Below are positions 35,604-46,152 of a stretch of 64,000 bases of DNA, one piece after another. The stretch's first letter is position 1. The number at the start of each line of letters is the position of its first letter. The stretch is from contig CP136065.1 in the NCBI GenBank assembly GCA_032622095.1, forward strand, positions 247,195,474-247,259,473, in the 5' to 3' direction. The position numbers and the translations under genes were made by a program. This DNA comes from Siphonodentalium dalli. Lineage: Eukaryota > Mollusca > Scaphopoda > Gadilida > Siphonodentaliidae. The notes under the pieces were generated by a model. It was given only the letters and a program-made list of their open reading frames with translations. It had not been told where the DNA came from and did not search any database.

Positions 35604-35830
35604 GTTCCCATAGGAAATGTTCTGATAATAAGTTCAACAAAACAACCATTATTATCTTATTATTATCTGAACATTTCCCTCCAATGAATAGGAATCCTTC
35701 TACTCTTGTATTATCTGTCGTCTGCTTATTTTTCCTGAAAACCCCTTGAGATGATTAATATACTATTCCAAATGATACTTTTATAACTGAGTGGGAGAAT
35801 CCATAATTTAGTATAGAAAAGTTAATCAGC
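35604..35830 (-). mobile_element. Dispersed TTAA-class repeat, 'CTTCTATACTAAATGG' family
   Basis: 'ggaaatgttctgataataag' and 'ttcaacaaaacaacca' begin it, and 'agtgggagaatcc' plus 'atttagtatagaaaagttaa' end it. Other copies lie at 39040-39262, 50787-51200 and 62431-62650, and a 45-bp piece at 51381-51425. The last TTAA suggests a TTAA-class terminus. Confidence 0.78.
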
Positions 35831-35976
35831 GACTAAATGTATTTCTATCTGACCTTTTAAGGAATGCAAGGATGTATGAATTATTATATGAAAATGAAAT
35901 CTACTATTTTGCGACCTATCTAATATAAACTGCATTCCATTACCTTTACCTATCTTATCTTCAACATAAACCAACC

Positions 35977-36193
35977 TTAACCGTTTCAGAGCCAAGTCCG
36001 ATTTTTGTATCAACCCATATTTCCTTGATCATTTTTCAAATTTATTGATTATAATAATGTGATACATTAGTGGAAAGAGCTCAAAGAGCTCTTTCCATCA
36101 ACGTATCACATTATTATAATCAATAAATTTGAAAAATGATCAAGGAAATATGGGGGTTGATACAAAAATTGGACTTGGCACTGAAAGGGTTAA
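35977..36193. mobile_element. TTAA-class MITE, pure palindrome without the core
   Basis: The element (35981-36189) lies between TTAA sites and ends 'ccgatttttgtatcaaccca' inverted at both sides, like the subfamily at 43815 and 63097. Its interior is a nearly perfect hairpin about 'ggaaagagctcaaagagctc' and lacks the 'gccaatgcattctc' core. Confidence 0.9.
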
Positions 36194-36358
36194 TTCCATG
36201 ATGCCCGTATGTCGCTAGCTGTTCATCAGCCCAGGCTATATTCATTTAAAGCTACTGCTATCCACAACCCGTTCTTAGCATAATTTGTGATAATGAGATT
36301 CTATATTGACTATACGTTTACTGTTAAAATAATAGCTCTTAGCTAGTGTTTTCTTATT

Positions 36359-36615
36359 TTAACCCTTCCATGACTGGAGCTTCCTGAAATTTATTGAAAA
36401 CCCTGTGGCAATGCATTCTATTATATATGCGAGTCTCCCATAGGGAGCCTCGCATATATAAGAGAATACGTTGGCCTAACAATTTTGACAATAACAATAC
36501 CTTAACCGTGTAAGCAAATGCATTCTCTTATATATGGGAGACTCACATATAAAAGAGAATGCACTGGCACAGGATCATTAATGCTGCACAAGCGCTGCTT
36601 CCATTAAAGGGTTAA
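36359..36615. mobile_element. TTAA-class MITE, 'CCCTTCCATGAC' subfamily, 249 bp
   Basis: TTAA at 36359-36362 and 36612-36615. The first core is intact ('gtctcccatagggagcctcg'); the second is shortened to 'cttatatatgggagactcac'. Confidence 0.9.
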
Positions 36616-37044
36616 CAATCTACTTTACTAAGTTTGTAAATAAAATGCTTTCAGATAATGGGGTACTCAAAATCAACATACTGAAATATCCATAAACTTC
36701 TGATGGGTCCTACTTTACCAAGAGTGGTGTACAAACTATCAAAAATACTATCATAGAAGGAACACAACAGGTATGTGTCCCATAAACTGGACTACCAGTC
36801 GTTTAGGGCCACTATAATATACTATGAATTATACTAGCATAGAAGAAGGGAGAGAAGTCTCAATATTAACTGTGCTTTACAAACTGATCTATAAGTGATC
36901 ACCATCCATGACGAACTTCATATTTCATGAATCATAAGGAGAGGATAAAAAGATATAACAAGATATTTCATATATGGTGAGATGTGCTCGTGAGACAAAA
37001 TATATATAGATATATGTGTATATATCACAATAACAATAATTTAG

Positions 37045-37840
37045 GATCTAGCCAAGCCTTGAAATAGTGTGTCTATCATAGGCTGCCACCAAGCCTGCAA
37101 ATAGTGTGTCTGTCATTTGCAGAATGAGGTTCCCAGAGGCTGATTAAACCAGTGGAAGTGATTTGAAGGAAATTGATGATAACCAGTCACAAATATGAAT
37201 AACAGTATTTTCCCAGGTAAATTTGGAAAGGGAAGGATATTGGAAGAACCTTCTGAATTCAAATTGCTATTGATTCAGCTTTTTGAAATTGGGGAAAGAA
37301 CTGTGAGGATCACTTTCAGATGTATTTATGGAGCACTTTGTGCAGGTAAACATCCATTCTTCCTTCAAATAATTCATCACAAATAATGGTATGAAATGCT
37401 GTAATCAGAGTGTGGCATAACAAGAGTGACTGTTTCTGAGTAAATGTTAGCAGGCACGAGCCTGTCTTGCAAATAATCTCTATGTTGGGTAGTTTGGCCA
37501 TACATGTCAATTTCGTGGTATGGGAATCTTGAAAGCACCTATCTCGCATCATGGCTAACATCACCAAATTCACCCTCTGAAAACCTCATTCTGCTGAGGC
37601 CTCAACTGCTATGGGAGACTTAGGATCAGATTTAAGTTCCCCAGTTGATATTGTGATATTCACCCATTAGTCACCTTGATTATGCATTTTATCTTCTGAA
37701 AATTAGGGGATATAGAAACAGAACAGAAGGGAAAATGTAACTAAAAACAATGTTAATTTGAGACTATAGATACTTCCCAGAAGATGAGGCCTAAGCAGAA
37801 TTATGTCCCCAGACACACTATTTCAAGGCTTGGATCTAGC
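37045..37840. mobile_element. hAT-like MITE carrying a 391-bp passenger
   Basis: The element (37053-37832, 780 bp) begins 'caagccttgaaatagtgtgt' and ends 'actatttcaaggcttg'. The exact 8-bp duplication 'gatctagc' flanks it at 37045-37052 and 37833-37840. A second left end ('caagcctgcaaatagtgtgt', near 37089) follows the first. Between the left hairpin half and 'catcaccaaattcaccctct' lies foreign DNA (37142-37532) also found at 62666-63056. Confidence 0.92.
37142..37532. repeat. Passenger segment, duplicate of 62666-63056
   Basis: Both copies run from 'gattaaaccagtggaagtga' to 'gtatgggaatcttga', 391 bp. I count roughly six differences, including compensating 1-bp indels ('gaggatc' for 'gagatc', 'cacaaataa' for 'cacaaaataa'). 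The sequence outside these points differs completely. Confidence 0.93.
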
Positions 37841-38162
37841 ACTGCAATGTATAGATATCTAAGGTTAATTATCGATCGGGCTGTTATGTTAAACCAAGTT
37901 TCCTCTGTCTACACTCATAGATCATCCACCCCGATGACCCATGCCTCTTCTATCACATAGTTTAGGGGGGTGGAATAAACTTGAATATTATGGCCCTGCG
38001 ATTCGGGCATATGTTTCCAATCCAATTTTTTTATTCGATTTCGGTATAGAATCGCAATTCGATCAGAATCAGCATAAAATGCTTTATCCGTGCAGCGACA
38101 GCACAAAGTAAGAATGGCCAACGATGTTTACATGTTCTGACTCGTATGGGAGTCTTCTGAAG

Positions 38163-38377
38163 TACAGTAATGCCCTAAGTAATTGACCCCTTAACCACAG
38201 TAGAATTATGGGTAACTTTTCAGGATTTAGTCGGAAATATGGCTTGTTGCCATTCTTCGGAAAGCTCTCGGCGAGAGCTTTCCGATGAATGGCAACAAGC
38301 CATATTTCAGACAATCCTGAAAAGTTACCCATAATTCTGCTGTTGTTAAGGGGTCGATTACTTAGGGCATTACTGTA
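38163..38377. mobile_element. TA-flanked palindromic MITE (mariner-type), 211 bp
   Basis: The element (38165-38375) starts 'cagtaatgccctaagtaattg'. The hairpin centre 'ggaaagctctcggcgagagc' is intact and TA lies at both borders. Confidence 0.93.
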
Positions 38378-39039
38378 TGTTCTTGGCGATATAAATGCAG
38401 CATTTATGTGTGAACAAGCTATGTTATATCCAAAATAATTTGAGTAAACTGTTAGATATTCAAGCACAATGGATATAAGAGCTCATTTGTCCGAGAGTAA
38501 CAAGCAGAAGAAGGAAACTTGGTTAACTGTTGGATAAGCTTGTAAAAATGTAAAAATATTAAATCTGAACTCGAACAATGAAACATGACTCTAGAAATAA
38601 ATTATCAATGTGCAGCACGCAAACTTGTGGTTAACTCTGATCTCTCAGGAAGGTATGATATAGACAAATTCATGGTGAATGCCGACTTCTCTAGATAACA
38701 CTCATCATTCACTCCGAATTCTCACGATGATGTGTATCACTTTGGAAATCATCGGGAAAGTTATCTAAAATATAAAATTTAGTTCAATGTTTAGTTCAAT
38801 TGTAACAAACGACGAAAGACTGATGATTGGGTTGCACATTGGCGGATTGGAGTTGGCCTCTTGGGTGGACAAGAAGTGGGGCGAGATGTGCAAGGAGCGA
38901 AAAAGGGAAATAGAAGTGCGGGAACAATCGATCGACGAAGAATGAACAAGAAAATGACAGGAGCTGTTAAGTAGAAGAGACAAGTGATTTAGGTGAGTTA
39001 AAAGAGCCATTACACAATTATCCCATTCTATACTCAACA
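38378..39039. other. No supported gene
   Basis: A tract at 38780-38990 is open on both strands and slightly G+C richer, but the reading has no recognised domain. It may be old transposon coding DNA. Confidence 0.4.
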
Positions 39040-39262
39040 CTCATTGACTAGTAGTTATCCCTTAGGAAATGTTTTGATAAATTCAACAATCAACCATAGG
39101 TCATTCATTCAACTTATTTTCTAAACATTTCCCACCAATAAATAGGACGCCTTCTTCACTCTCTATTGCCTGTCTGCTCGTTTCCTGAACATCCCTCCAG
39201 ATGAACAATAGACCATTCCGATCTAGACTTTTATAACTGATGGGAGAATCCATTTAATAAAG
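39040..39262 (-). mobile_element. Dispersed TTAA-class repeat, relative of 35604-35830
   Basis: 'ggaaatgttttgataaattc', 'ctaaacatttcccaccaat', 'cctgaacatccctcc' and 'tgatgggagaatccattta' match in order. Confidence 0.8.
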
Positions 39263-39589
39263 AAAGGGCTATACAGTGAAGAGTTTATAGATAAAAGTAT
39301 TATAACTGATATAATCTAATCTTTTAAAATAAAACAGAGCTAGTAACGGAACAAGGACAACTGACATTAATAAAGGTTCACAATCCTGTTGAATAATTTT
39401 GAAATAACTTGCTGGAAAATAAATTCTATTTGGACAAAAACAATAAATATTTATGAGAAGTTTTTGATCAATAACATTTTTTAAAAGCTGGGTTATTGAG
39501 ATAATTAGGCACTTAAACAAAAAAATTATACCAAAATGCATAGAATAGTATTTGGTTAATTAATAGTGATGTGAGCAGTGGCTCTATCT

Positions 39590-39775
39590 AGAAGAATCTA
39601 AGATCAAAGAGCAGAAATACACATTATGACACCAGTGTGTGAATGGGTTTGTCCATAGGGAACGAGGCACAGCATTCTATCCTTCCGCAATGACACAAGT
39701 GCCGTATCGACAAACCATTCACACACAGTGTGTCGTTCTGCTACCTGTTCTTGAATCCCTTAATTGAAAAAATTT
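39590..39775. mobile_element. Imperfect palindromic MITE
   Basis: 'gcagaaatacacattatgac' with 'gtgtgaatgggtttgtc' is mirrored by 'gacaaaccattcacac' with 'gtgtgtcgttctgct'. The centre has 'cattctatccttccg'. The same centre and 'gtcgttctg' end occur in the outer element at 43791-44213. Confidence 0.75.
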
Positions 39776-39926
39776 GTTTATTCAAAATCAGTCTTGTCGT
39801 GTGTGATGTTTTTATTTTATAGTTCCCATTTCATGGTCGAGGTGAACATCATGTGTGTGAAATCGCTTGAAAAAGAAGACATGACCCAAGACGATGGAAT
39901 GTTTTGTTTTTAGCAGTAATAGATGT

Positions 39927-40097
39927 GTAATAAATAGAGGATCTACAACGAGTCCTCAGTTTATAGCGGAATTTACAAAACGAGTCCAGTAAATTAGGTC
40001 TGGGCCACGCCTTTGGCGAGGTTCAGACCTAATTTACTGGACGAGTTCTGTAAATTCCGCTGTAAACTGGGGACGAATTGTAGATTCTATTTATTAC
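39927..40097. mobile_element. Palindromic MITE, 171 bp
   Basis: 'gtaataaatagaggatctac' with 'ccagtaaattaggtctg' is mirrored by 'cagacctaatttactgg' with 'gtagattctatttattac'. Nearly the whole length folds, with a loop at 'gccacgcctttggcg'. Confidence 0.85.
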
Positions 40098-40470
40098 ATG
40101 ATCCAAAACCTCGACTAAACTTACTTAAATCAACAAATGGGACGTGAAACTAACATCGGCTTCTAACTATGCGTTGTTTGCCCGCGTAAAGAAATAGTCC
40201 CAGATAAATAAAGACTTTTTGGTATATTTAATTGCGTATATTTAATGACACAACTTTTCAAACTCTTCATTCATTATAGTTTGTTGGAAAAATATTGGAA
40301 GCCATAGTATTTTGATACGTAGAATACGAAATGTAAACGACAAACCGGGAGTCAAACGTCACCTGGCACTATTTCCTGTTATTAAACAAACGTTTAATAT
40401 CACAATTTATAGAATGGGTTTATAGAATGGAGTAGAGGTAGGATCATGTAATAAATAAGGATACATTTAA

Positions 40471-40596
40471 TCACTTACTGATATTGATAGCTGACCCATC
40501 TGTCGCCAGTTCATTCTGGTCGGGTATTTCTGATAAAACTGCTTCCACGCCACTGCACTGTCTTTGTTCTTCCTCCATCTTCTCCGCTATGTCAGA
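40471..40596 (-). CDS. PCM1 C-terminal exon (last recognised)
   Basis: It opens after acceptor 'aaatgtag' with TCT at 40596 (phase 0) and encodes 'SDIAEKMEEEQRQCSG' through 'LATDGSAINI'. This matches the acidic, glutamine-rich extreme C-terminus of vertebrate PCM1. The end is ambiguous. Read through, it gives 'SK' and a TGA at 40471-40473. But 'atcagtaagtga' also holds a strong donor after 40479, which would lead to a further short exon I cannot identify. The read-through stop places the C-terminus where vertebrate PCM1 ends, so I prefer it slightly. Confidence 0.85.
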   Translation of the reverse strand, partial: SDIAEKMEEEQRQCSGVEAVLSEIPDQNELATDGSAINISK

Positions 40597-40768
40597 CTAC
40601 ATTTAGAGTAACAGCATTGTCAGTCACAGGCACATTTCTAACATATATTAAAAGATATAATTTTTCGACAGGAATTTTCTAATGGTCAACCTGATCAATC
40701 AACTACAACTATTTGAGTAAAATTTAGATACGGCTTAGAACAGTTAATTTAAATACGGCTTAGAACAG

Positions 40769-41270
40769 TTAAAGGCACGTGAGGCCTTAGTTGTCGAAAA
40801 TATTCATATTTTTTCTATTCACCGCAAACAGAAAAACATTAAAACGCATACAGTTTCGTTCATATATACCATGACCATCACGTAAACAGCATGTTATCAT
40901 AAAGACCTACTATATTTTACCTAAACAAGAGCCTGATTGTGTCACAGAAGAGAACACAATGCTACTGGCTAATCACACACAAATGGCATAAACGCTCTTT
41001 ATTAGTTCCATATCAGGAATTCACCAACAAAGAACGCTCTTTATGTTTACCATCATAATATAAACAAACACCTGAAAAGTAACTTTTTATGCTTTTGTTT
41101 ACATAACAATGATCAAACATATGACAATAACATACTGTTTATGCGATATTTCTTATTTGTATACGGACAAAGTCTGTCTACATATTGATGTTCTTTCTGT
41201 TTGTGGCGGTTTTTGACGGGTGGAAATATTTTCACAGGATACCCACCGCCAAGGCCAACCGTACCTTTAA
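40769..41270. mobile_element. TTAA-flanked element in a PCM1 intron, 494 bp
   Basis: The element (40773-41266) begins 'aggcacgtgaggcctt' and ends 'aaggccaaccgtacct', with TTAA on each side. The flanking phrase 'aaatacggcttagaacag' is present on both sides and also tandemly before it, so the target itself was a short direct repeat. Confidence 0.78.
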
Positions 41271-41803
41271 TTTAAATATGGCTTAGAACAGTTAATTTTC
41301 TCGACTTGAAACATATCAGGAAAAGATATAAGTTAAAACAACACAATTCTCATTAATTGTGATTGTAAATTGAAGGATACTTCCATGACGTAGCTATCAA
41401 GATGTGATAATCATTTTGGTGACTTATCTGCATATCAAACAAATACATGCAATCTTGTCTCCAGAACTTGAAACATGGGGCAAAGCAAGACTTGTAGTTG
41501 GCACTTAGAGGAAATATCCTCGCATCAATCTAGGTAATGAGCCACCAAAATATTAGCATTATAAGACTCAGGAATCTACCTTCTCCAAGGGACATTGGCC
41601 TGTTAATGACTAACAGCACAACTTTTTATTCTCTGTCATTTTGGACCAGAACGGTAATGCCATATACATCATTTATGGTCAAGAAAGTGTCAACAATGGA
41701 ATTTTGAACATACACGATAGCGGATGATAAGTGATATGGAATTGCTTCCCCAAGCTTGTAATGAAAACTATTCATCTGTTAATGAGAAATGGTAACAGCA
41801 TAC

Positions 41804-41866
41804 CTGACATTTGATATCCAGCAACGGTGGGAGATCATCCATTGTAACTTCCTCAAAATCTTCCAC
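41804..41866 (-). CDS. PCM1 exon (21 codons)
   Basis: Acceptor 'gcattacag' before GTG at 41866 and donor 'cag|gtatgc' after 41804. The peptide starts 'VEDFEEVTMDDLPPLLDIK', 21 residues, phase 0 at both ends. The acidic 'EDF' and 'DLPP' stretch resembles the late C-terminal region of vertebrate PCM1. Confidence 0.88.
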
Positions 41867-42009
41867 CTGTAATGCATAAGGTAAATAAAACTAATTCATA
41901 CACATAGATCAATTTCAAGAACACAGTACAAGTTGGAATCAATGTGAGGCAAAACAAAAATAAGTGTCCAAAGGCACTTCCCCCAAGTACTTATAGAGGG
42001 TCTTGTCAT

Positions 42010-42385
42010 TTTTAAAGTGATGTGAAACACTCCGGTATGGTGATCAAATACAAATGGAGAATAATCTTGTTCAAAGAAGTATGTTTTTTACAAATAGTAT
42101 AACAACGTTCACAGCACATATCATCGTTCTTATGTATTAATTAAATGCAGTGACTCTTGGTGGCGAAATCATTTTCGTTAGTTTATCGCCGACAGATGCA
42201 TCCCGAATCGAGTAGTAAATATTTACAAATGAGCGTAGTTCTGACGATGTTTTCTATGGAGTGGTCCGGCCGATTTGCTTCAAATTTTCGGCGATGTTAG
42301 TAGAATGTTATATTCCTTCAGTTGGCATCGCTCCTGAATACTAACTTATTAGTTTCACGCACCCGAACAAGTACATAATATGTCT
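42010..42385. repeat. Dispersed repeat, copy of 9075-9440
   Basis: Same order of phrases as at 9075-9440, about 85-90% alike by eye, and interrupted at its right end by a TTAA-class MITE at 'tgtctttaa'. Confidence 0.85.
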
Positions 42386-42840
42386 TTAACCCTTTACCCA
42401 ACATAGCGGCCAAAAACGCCCAAATAAAGCTTCAACAGCCTAAAATATCTTCGGTCTGTCTCATTAACACCATACAATTATGGATATCATTGGAACCGGT
42501 TCATTGACCACATTGTGATGGTTACAGTTATGCCCTGTGCCAATGCATTCTCTTATATATGCGAGTCGACCATAGGTCGCCTCGCATATATAAGAGAATG
42601 CATTGGCCTAAAAAAAATCTTTTTTAACACTTTTTACCATTTTTTCTTACATTCTTTAACAATTTTATAATTTTTTCTTACATTTTTTTATAATATTTTT
42701 CTATATTCTTTGACAATTTTATCATTTTCAATATGTGTTAAGCCAATGCATTCTCTTATATATGCGAGGCGACCTATGGTCGACTCGCATATATAAGAGA
42801 ATTCATTGGCACAGGGCCGTTCTGTTGGGTAAAGGGTTAA
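42386..42840. mobile_element. TTAA-class MITE, 'CCCTTTACCCAACA' subfamily, 447 bp
   Basis: TTAA at 42386-42389 and 42837-42840. The spacer between the two cores is longer than in other copies through an added 'ttttttcttacatttttttat' type duplication. The second core has 'gagaattcattgg'. It is in a PCM1 intron. Confidence 0.93.
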
Positions 42841-43025
42841 AGTTACCACAAGTTCCCTTATTGTTTTTGATCTTTAAATATTCTAAAAACTTGCTGCTAA
42901 CAGGCGAAGTATTATTACAGCAGGCTTATGTATGTAACTGAACCAGCCAAATAACTTTGACATAACAACCAACAGCTTGAGTAGTAAAATTTAAAAGGCG
43001 CATGAAAATTGTCACAAATACCCAC

Positions 43026-43281
43026 CTCTCCATTGACAACGAGATTCTGTTTCTCGTTTGCTTCCACGGCATCTTTCTCATTAATCGAGCATGCAGAATA
43101 TGACTCTATATTAATGTCCTCGACTTCTAAAAATTGTTCCGAAGGCTGTGATGGCATGATGTCTTTCGGCTCTGTTGCAGAGATGTTGTTACGAGCATCA
43201 CGTGACACAGCAGTCTCGGAAGGATCGTCGGCACTTAGTGACTCATCATCTGCTTCATCGTCATCTTCATCACTGCCGATT
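43026..43281 (-). CDS. PCM1 exon (85 codons), acidic region
   Basis: Acceptor 'tgtgttttag' before 43281; the first base completes an Arg codon from the previous exon. The peptide has 'IGSDEDDDEADDESLSADD' and later 'FLEVEDINIESYSACSINE', ending 'NLVVNGE' before donor 'gag|gtgggt'. The acidic Gly-Ser-Asp/Glu run after 'FTR' corresponds to the 'YGSGEDE' region of vertebrate PCM1. An open + strand ORF over it is a shadow. Confidence 0.9.
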
Positions 43282-43790
43282 CTAAAACACAACAAAAGTT
43301 ATAGTCATCATATCACTGCCGATTCTAAAACAAATATTATAGTCATCATATCACTACTGATTATAAACATTACAAATGCTCATAGGAAAATGAACGGCTC
43401 GCATGTAGAATGTCTTTGCGGAAATTAATCATGACAATATCCACCCTCACATGAATAATGATTTTCATACAGTTATCGAGAAAATGCAGCCATGTTTCTG
43501 AATTATAAAAATTGGTATTTGATCCAAGATTGAACAATATTAAATCTGATATCCTAGTATTGAAGTGTAGAAGCCTGCACAGGCACTAGTTTCTCAGGAC
43601 AGTGCAGAGGGATTTTGTTTTTAATTACACGCTTGTTCCTAGATTACAGTGTTCTTGCTATTTACAAATCTGTAATATAATACAATATAAAAGCATCATC
43701 AGACAATGACAAAACAAGCCTGTATGTGCCTGAATAACTTGGTAAGTCTTTTTTTTTTTTAAATTCACGGATTCTAGGATGGGTGGTTAA

Positions 43791-44213
43791 TTAACACAGA
43801 ATGACACGTGTTAACCCTTTGAGTGCCAGGTCCGATTTTTGTATCAACCCATATACCCTGTGCCAATGCATTCTCTTATATATGCGAGTACCATAGGTCG
43901 CCTCGCATATATAAGAGAATGCATTGGCCTAACAATTTTTCATCATTTGTTATTATTTTTTACAATTTTTTACAATTTTAATAATTTTTTAAAAATCTAA
44001 AAAAAAAACAATTTTTTTTATTTTTTTAGGGCCGATTTTACAGACCGTTAATTAGGGCCGATGAGATCGGCCCCTAGCACTGAAAGGGTTAATGGGTTTG
44101 TCGGAACACCACTTGTGCCATCACGGAAGGATAGAACTTGTGGTGGCACCTCTCATTCTATCCTTCCGTGTTAGCACTCCTGCCTTAAATACACACATGT
44201 CGTTCTGTGTAAA
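43791..44213. mobile_element. Outer palindromic MITE split by a nested MITE
   Basis: Left piece 'ttaacacagaatgacacgtg' and right piece 'catgtcgttctgtgtaaa' are inverted ends. The centre has 'cacggaaggatagaa' and 'ttctatccttccgtg'. The TTAA MITE at 43815-44088 sits between them. The right end is about 12 bp from the PCM1 exon at 44225. Confidence 0.8.
43811..44092. mobile_element. TTAA-class MITE, 'CCCTTTGAGTGCCAGG' subfamily, nested
   Basis: TTAA at 43811-43814 and 44089-44092. It starts 'ccctttgagtgccaggtccg', then 'tatcaacccatataccctgt' leads into a single hairpin core with a small deletion ('gcgagtaccataggtcgcc'). The right part has 'gggccgatgagatcggcccc' and ends 'gcactgaaaggg'. Confidence 0.9.
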
Positions 44214-44224
44214 TATTTCCTTAC

Positions 44225-44355
44225 CTGGTGAATGGTTTGGTTTCACTGACGGCAAGGCGGATGTTTAGGGATGATGAAGACTGATTTGGTTCAATGTTTT
44301 CCTTGTCATCCAATTCCTGTGGTAGTATTTCTGCTGCCAAGTCATCATCTCTCGT
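44225..44355 (-). CDS. PCM1 exon (43 codons plus 2 bases)
   Basis: Acceptor 'actttatag' before ACG at 44355 and donor 'accag|gtaagg' after 44225. The peptide opens 'TRDDDLAAEILPQELDD' and ends 'SLNIRLAVSETKPFT' plus the first two bases of Arg. 'SLNIRLAVSETKPFTR' aligns with 'SINLSKAETQALTNYGSG' of vertebrate PCM1. Splice phases match both neighbours. Confidence 0.9.
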
Positions 44356-44411
44356 CTATAAAGTAATAATTTAAAAGAATTAGTGACAGTATCACGTTTA
44401 TAAAGCAACAA

Positions 44412-45304
44412 ATTAAGAGAATTATTTTGTTGTTGGGTAGTTTCCGGCCGCAGGCCGGGTAGGATGGTCGGAACGCATTATGCAATTCCCTTCACCCTTT
44501 CTTGTATTGTTTTGTTGAGAATGGCAGTTGTAAAAACTCTGGCTTGTGATGAGACTTGTGGCTGTTGATGCGGACGCTGACTGGAGGCAAAGTGAGGTGG
44601 AGTCGTTTAGCTTTTGCTGGTTGCTTTTTTCTTTTCTTGTTTTTGTTTTTTGGTGGTTCTGTTTCTACGATTGACGCTATTTTTCTTCTATGCTCTTCTG
44701 ATTTCTTAATTGATTCGTCTACGCTGGCGAGATATTTAGATGATTCTTTTATGTAGTTTTCTCTCCATAGTCTGGTGGCATCTGTTTCTTGTTCGGTTAC
44801 CGGTGATATAGGATTGGCAGGCTCCGACTCGATGTATTCCGGAGTCTTCGGGATGAAGTCGGAGGTGTCCGCGTCTGGCCGTGGAGGCGATGGTGGTGGG
44901 GATTCCATCTCCTGGACAGACTGGGCCGGGATCTCGACTGCATGGGAGGAGCTGGCTGGTGTAACATCCGTCGCCTTCTTCTCTTTCCACGCGGCTAGTC
45001 TCTCGGCATCTCTTTTTTTCCTTGATGGGTGTTTTCTTCTTTTTCTTGTTCATCTTTTGTCGTGGTTTCCGTGCTGATCTGGTATTTTCCAGTCCGGTAG
45101 GGAGCCCTGAAAAGGGCTGTGCCAGGCCGGTTTGGAAATCCAGAACCAGCTGGTATCTGCCTTTATGAGCATGAAGTGACCAGCTCAGACAAGGCGTGAC
45201 ATGCATGGCGTCCAGCATATTAGTGACACTAATTGGTATTAACGGTGGTGAGTTCATCCTGAGAGGTGGCGATCCAAGCTCAACACGAGTGTGTAAGAGA
45301 ATTA
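44412..45304 (-). pseudogene. Retroelement ORF1-like fragment in a PCM1 intron
   Basis: Read on the minus strand, an ORF from ATG near 45257 gives 'MNSPPLIPISVTNMLDAM', then 'SWSLHAHKGRYQLVLDFQ' and a lysine-rich 'MNKKKKKTPIKE'. The frame is broken at an A-run near 45018. The next frame continues as 'KKRDAERLAAWKEKK' into the ORF 44908-44492 ('MESPPPSPPRPDADTSDF', and a basic 'KNKNKKRKKQPAKAKR'). This layout resembles ORF1/gag-like proteins of mollusc retroelements; the exact family is not known to me. It is G+C richer than its surroundings. An 11-bp direct repeat 'taagagaatta' flanks it (44414-44424, 45294-45304). Confidence 0.65.
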
Positions 45305-45490
45305 GTGATGATGTCATGTTTATAAAGCAACACATTAAGAGAATTAGTGAAGGTGTCACGTTTATAAAGCAACACATTAAGAGAATTAGTGAAGGTGTCA
45401 CGTTTATAAAGCAACAAATTAAGAGAATTAGTGAAGGTGTCACGTTTTTAAAGCAACGCATTAAGAGAATTAGTGATGATGTCAATTGTC
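45297..45490. repeat. 42-bp tandem repeat, about 5 copies
   Basis: Units of 'aagcaacacattaagagaat' plus 'tagtgaaggtgtcacgttta'. One further unit stands at 44380-44424, on the other side of the retroelement fragment. The repetitive 'SLILLMCCFINVTP' ORF is an artefact. Confidence 0.94.
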
Positions 45491-46152
45491 AAATCAAATG
45501 ACAACCTGTATCACATATAGTATAATTCAAGACTCAACTAATACACTAAAAACATATATATTCTGCTAACTCAACTGAAACAAGTAAAAAGAAAACAAAC
45601 AAGTCATTCATGAGAATAAGACAGGAATAAAATTGAGGCAGATATAAAGACGTTTGCACTATCGCGAAATGGACACCCGGAAACAATCCAGGAGGCATAA
45701 ATCCTGAAATAAATTTGGGCATGACTGGCTTTCGAACTCAACAAAGATATTCATGAGTAGAAGTTACAAACCAAACTCAGAAAAGAAAAAGTTTTATTCG
45801 CTTACGTTATTATCATTCATCAAATAATAGGTCAAGTTTGTTATATAATAATAAAATAATAAATTCAACAGAAACAATGAATATAAAACCTAACCTTGCA
45901 TAAAATACCAGTAGCTGTAAGCAGTGGTAACTCCTACTTCATCAACATGGGCGGGTGGGATGGCTCTTAGCATCTCCGTTCAAAAGTGTGCAGATGCTAC
46001 GAGTCATCTTTGGCAGATTGCCACCCATCCAGGTACATTTTTTGTATATATGATTCATCCGTCTACCCATATATTAATTATACGTTTGCTCTCTATAATA
46101 TCATAATGTTATGTTTCATGTATTCTGCTATAGATATCTTCATTTCACAATA

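Noticed and set aside
42915-43428. Plus-strand serine-rich ORF over the PCM1 acidic exon
   Set aside because: It is the shadow of the minus-strand exon, which has splice sites in phase with neighbours and a family match.
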